This document shows, one piece after another, positions 61,824 through 64,000 of a stretch of 64,000 bases of DNA (position 1 is the stretch's first letter; each line of letters opens with the position of its first letter). The notes under the pieces are model-generated. The model did no database searches, was not told the DNA's origin, and saw only the letters and a list, made by a program, of their open reading frames with translations. The position numbers and the translations under genes were made by a program. The stretch spans positions 1,240,001-1,304,000 of the forward strand of contig NZ_CP063196.1 of NCBI RefSeq assembly GCF_003574835.2, read 5' to 3'. Source of the DNA: Thermobifida halotolerans (GTDB lineage Bacteria; Actinomycetota; Actinomycetes; Streptosporangiales; Streptosporangiaceae).

Positions 61824-63122
61824 GTGCCGACAACGAGGAGGAGCGGCGGGAGAGCACTGCGGGCGGCGGCGCTGCTGTCGGCCATGGCGCTCGTGGCCAC
61901 CGGGTGCGCCGAGAGCGGCGGCTCCGGCGGCGGCGGTGGCGGCGGGCGGTCCGTCGACTACGGGGCGACCAAGGAGGAGTACGCCGCGGCGCTGGCGGAC
62001 ATGGAACCGGTGACGCTGACGATGCAGAGCACCGCGCCGAAGGGCGCCGCCACGGGGCGGCGCTTCGAGGAGTACGCCGCGGCGGTGGAGGAGTGGTCCG
62101 GAGGAAAGATCACCTTCGAGATCGCCTTCTCCAACGCCGTCGCCCCGCCGCAGGAGGTCGACGACGCGCTCGCCGACGGCCGCCTCGACGTCGGTTCGGT
62201 CCTGCCCTCCCTGGAACCGGCGGAGTTTCCCGCCAACAACGTCCTGTGGGACGTCAGCTTCGTCGGCCGCCAGACCCCGGTCGACGGGCTGCTGCAGTGG
62301 CACGGCGCGGTGCTGGAGACGGCCGCGCAACAGGAGGAGATCTACCGGGAGTTCGAGGACGCCGGGATGCACCTGCTGCTGCCCGCGTTCCAGTCGGGCG
62401 CGATCGCCTACTCCTGCTCCGAGCCGCGCGCCGACCTGGACTCCCTGGACGGCGTCACGGTCGCCTCGCAGAGCCGGGTGCAGAACGGCCAGGTGGAGGC
62501 GCTGGGCATGCAGCCGTCCACCGTCACCTACGCGGAGATGTTCGAGAGCCTGGAACGGGGCGTGGTCGACTGCACCCTCGGCACGTTCACCGTCGCCGCC
62601 CTGGGCGGATTCATCCCCTCCGCGCCCTACTTCGTCGTCGATCCGGAGGTCGGCTTCGCCAACGCGGGCGGGGCGATCGCCGTCAGCCAGAGCCGCTGGG
62701 AGTCCCTGCCGCTGGCCGCGCGGCAGCTGCTCTACGACCGCCTCGACGTGCTGCTGACCGCAAACTACGAGGCGACCTGGGACAACATCGCCGACGGGCT
62801 CACCCAGGTCGAGGAGAACGGCGGCGAGGTCCTGCCGCTGGCCGCGGACGCGCGGGAGAGGCTCGCCGAGCACAACGAGCAGGTCCTGGCCGAGGCGGCC
62901 GGAAACGACGCCGTCGGCGACGGCGGGGCGTTCGTCTCCGGACTGGAGGAGGCCCTGGAGTCCTGGGAGCAGAAGGTCCAGGAGTCGGGCGTTCCGAACG
63001 TGGACGTCGGCTACGACGCCTTCCTGGACTGGCACGCCCGGACCGACCCCGACCTGCAGCCCTACTTCGACCAACTGTGGAACGACGCGATGCGGCAGCG
63101 CCGCCCCGCCGGCGACGCCTGA
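61824..63122 (+). CDS. TRAP transporter substrate-binding lipoprotein (DctP family), copy 2
   Basis: A 432-residue paralogue of the protein at 51816: signal ending MALVATGC, a poly-Gly linker, then TLTMQSTAPKGAATGRRFEEYAAAVEEW, DALADGRLDVGSVLPSLEPAEFPANN, and ERGVVDC in the same order as copy 1. It has no permease genes of its own and ends the operon, so it presumably shares DctQM with copy 1 and widens the substrate range. GTG 61824 is chosen for the GGGAGGGGAG six bases upstream; GTG 61821 is possible. Confidence 0.85.
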   Translation: MPTTRRSGGRALRAAALLSAMALVATGCAESGGSGGGGGGGRSVDYGATKEEYAAALADMEPVTLTMQSTAPKGAATGRRFEEYAAAVEEWSGGKITFEIAFSNAVAPPQEVDDALADGRLDVGSVLPSLEPAEFPANNVLWDVSFVGRQTPVDGLLQWHGAVLETAAQQEEIYREFEDAGMHLLLPAFQSGAIAYSCSEPRADLDSLDGVTVASQSRVQNGQVEALGMQPSTVTYAEMFESLERGVVDCTLGTFTVAALGGFIPSAPYFVVDPEVGFANAGGAIAVSQSRWESLPLAARQLLYDRLDVLLTANYEATWDNIADGLTQVEENGGEVLPLAADARERLAEHNEQVLAEAAGNDAVGDGGAFVSGLEEALESWEQKVQESGVPNVDVGYDAFLDWHARTDPDLQPYFDQLWNDAMRQRRPAGDA

Positions 63123-63144
63123 CGCGGCGCCGGCCCCGCGGCCG

Positions 63145-63179
63145 TCCGTGGTCCTCCCCCGCACGGGGAGGACCACGGA
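63145..63179. terminator. Bidirectional terminator between converging genes
   Basis: A perfect 15-bp inverted repeat (63145-63159 with 63165-63179), five-base loop, between the TRAP binding protein and the convergent esterase. Confidence 0.8.
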
Positions 63180-63186
63180 GCGCCCG

Positions 63187-64000
63187 CTAGGAGGAGCGGG
63201 CGAGCAGGTCCCGCAGCGCGGCGACGAGGTCGTCGACGGCCGCGCGCGCGGCGGGCACGGCCCCGGTGAGGCGGAAGAAGCCGTGGGTGAGGGACGGGTA
63301 CTCGGCGAGGCTGACCCGCACCCCGGCCTCGCGCAGCCGCTCGGCGTAGGCGACCCCCTCGTCGTGCAGCGGGTCGTGTCCGGCGACGACGACGTGGGCG
63401 GGCGGCAGACCGCCCACGTCGACGGCGCGCAGCGGGGACGCGGCCGGCAGGTCGCGCCGCGCCGCGTCGGGCAGGTAGTGGTCCCAGAACCAGCGCATGG
63501 ACTCCGCGCCGATGGGGAAGGCGTCGGCGTGGGTCCGGTAGGAGTCGCGGGTGAGGTCGTGGTCGGTCACCGGGTAGACGAGGACCTGGAAGTCCAGCGC
63601 GGGCCCGTGCTCGTCGCGGGCGCGCAGGGCGCAGGCCGCGGCGAGGTTGCCGCCCGCGCTGTCCCCGCCCACCCCGAGCGGACCGTCGCCGGCGATCGTG
63701 TCCGCCACGTGCCCCAGTACGGCGTAGGCGTCGTCGAGGGGGGTGGGGAAGGGGTGCTCGGGGGCGAGCCGGTAGTCGACGCTCACCACGGTCCAGTCCA
63801 GCCGGTCGGCGACGAACCGGCACAGTTCGTCGCAGTAGTCGAGGTCTCCGGTGACCCAACCGCCGCCGTGCAGGTAGACGAGCGTGGCGCGGGTCGGCCC
63901 GGCGGCGGGGGAGTAGACGCGTGCGCCGATCTCGGCGTCGGCCACGGGGACGCGGATGTCGGTGACCGAGTGCAGGGCGGGACCGCCGGAGCAGGCGCCG
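63187..64000 (-). CDS. HSL-family alpha/beta hydrolase (esterase), 5' end outside window
   Basis: The frame is open across the right edge (GGPALHSVTDIRVPVAD still in frame before GTG 63945), so the gene is cut. Hormone-sensitive-lipase traits: YLHGGGWVTGD (oxyanion HGG), VDYRLAPEHPFPTPLDD, nucleophile Ser in GVGGDSAGGNLAAA, acid Asp in VAGHDPLHDEG, and His in LTHGFF. Length from the edge is 270 residues against about 310 for the family. Hydrolyses an ester or lactone; convergent with the catabolic operon, so it may open a lactone or ester substrate of that pathway. Confidence 0.92.
   Translation of the reverse strand, partial: GACSGGPALHSVTDIRVPVADAEIGARVYSPAAGPTRATLVYLHGGGWVTGDLDYCDELCRFVADRLDWTVVSVDYRLAPEHPFPTPLDDAYAVLGHVADTIAGDGPLGVGGDSAGGNLAAACALRARDEHGPALDFQVLVYPVTDHDLTRDSYRTHADAFPIGAESMRWFWDHYLPDAARRDLPAASPLRAVDVGGLPPAHVVVAGHDPLHDEGVAYAERLREAGVRVSLAEYPSLTHGFFRLTGAVPAARAAVDDLVAALRDLLARSS

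Overview
High-GC actinobacterial DNA: G/C-rich third codon positions, many GTG starts, stop/start overlaps of the ATGA and GTGA type, TetR and GAF regulators, and a secreted RHS toxin with a Gram-positive Sec signal. The mix (pyochelin-type metallophore genes, type I-E-like CRISPR repeats, CE7 esterase, HINT-type RHS toxins) would suit Nocardiopsaceae such as Thermobifida or Nocardiopsis, but the genus is a guess.

Region 1 (1-17.5 kb, + strand) is the distal part of a thiazoline/thiazolidine metallophore cluster. It holds a cysteine-specific NRPS module with an embedded methyltransferase, a saccharopine-dehydrogenase-like protein, a thiazolinyl imide reductase, a type II thioesterase, a methyltransferase, a YbtP/YbtQ-like ABC pair, a P450 with its ferredoxin, and a complete Opp/Cnt-type importer with a fused double ATPase. 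Nearly all genes overlap by a few bases, so this looks like one transcription unit that builds, modifies and re-imports a metal chelator.

Region 2 (17.5-20.9 kb) has a small Cys-rich protein, a CE7 acetyl esterase and a RecQ-family helicase. A 490-base stretch without a credible gene follows.

Region 3 (21.3-33.0 kb) is a polymorphic-toxin junkyard and cassette store. A secreted RHS gene is broken by an internal deletion and by a 12-G tract. It is followed by five HINT-toxin/immunity modules with near-identical HINT DNA and unrelated toxin tips. They are separated by remnants of a tyrosine integrase and of IS630-like and IS5-like transposases. A second integrase remnant and an IS982-like remnant close the region. 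Several tips and immunity genes are clearly AT-richer than the backbone.

Region 4 (33.95-35.75 kb) is a CRISPR array of 30 repeats with a type I-E-like repeat. Its leader end is on the right, no cas genes are in the window, and it contains striking tandem spacer amplifications.

Region 5 (36-40.5 kb) has a GAF/winged-helix regulator divergent from an aldehyde dehydrogenase plus DUF779 gene, then a TetR gene with a palindromic operator.

Region 6 (40.6-64 kb) is a catabolic island for an acyl-CoA substrate. It includes SDRs, TetR, a fused double acyl-CoA dehydrogenase, a nitronate-monooxygenase-like protein, aldehyde dehydrogenase, an ADP-forming acyl-CoA synthetase, a TRAP importer with two binding proteins, P450 plus ferredoxin, two class III CoA-transferases, two hot-dog hydratases, an Ltp2-like aldolase with a DUF35 partner, and an esterase cut by the right edge. 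The dehydrogenase-hydratase-aldolase-DUF35 set matches the logic of steroid side-chain retro-aldol cleavage, so a branched, probably isoprenoid-like, acid or ketone is the inferred substrate.
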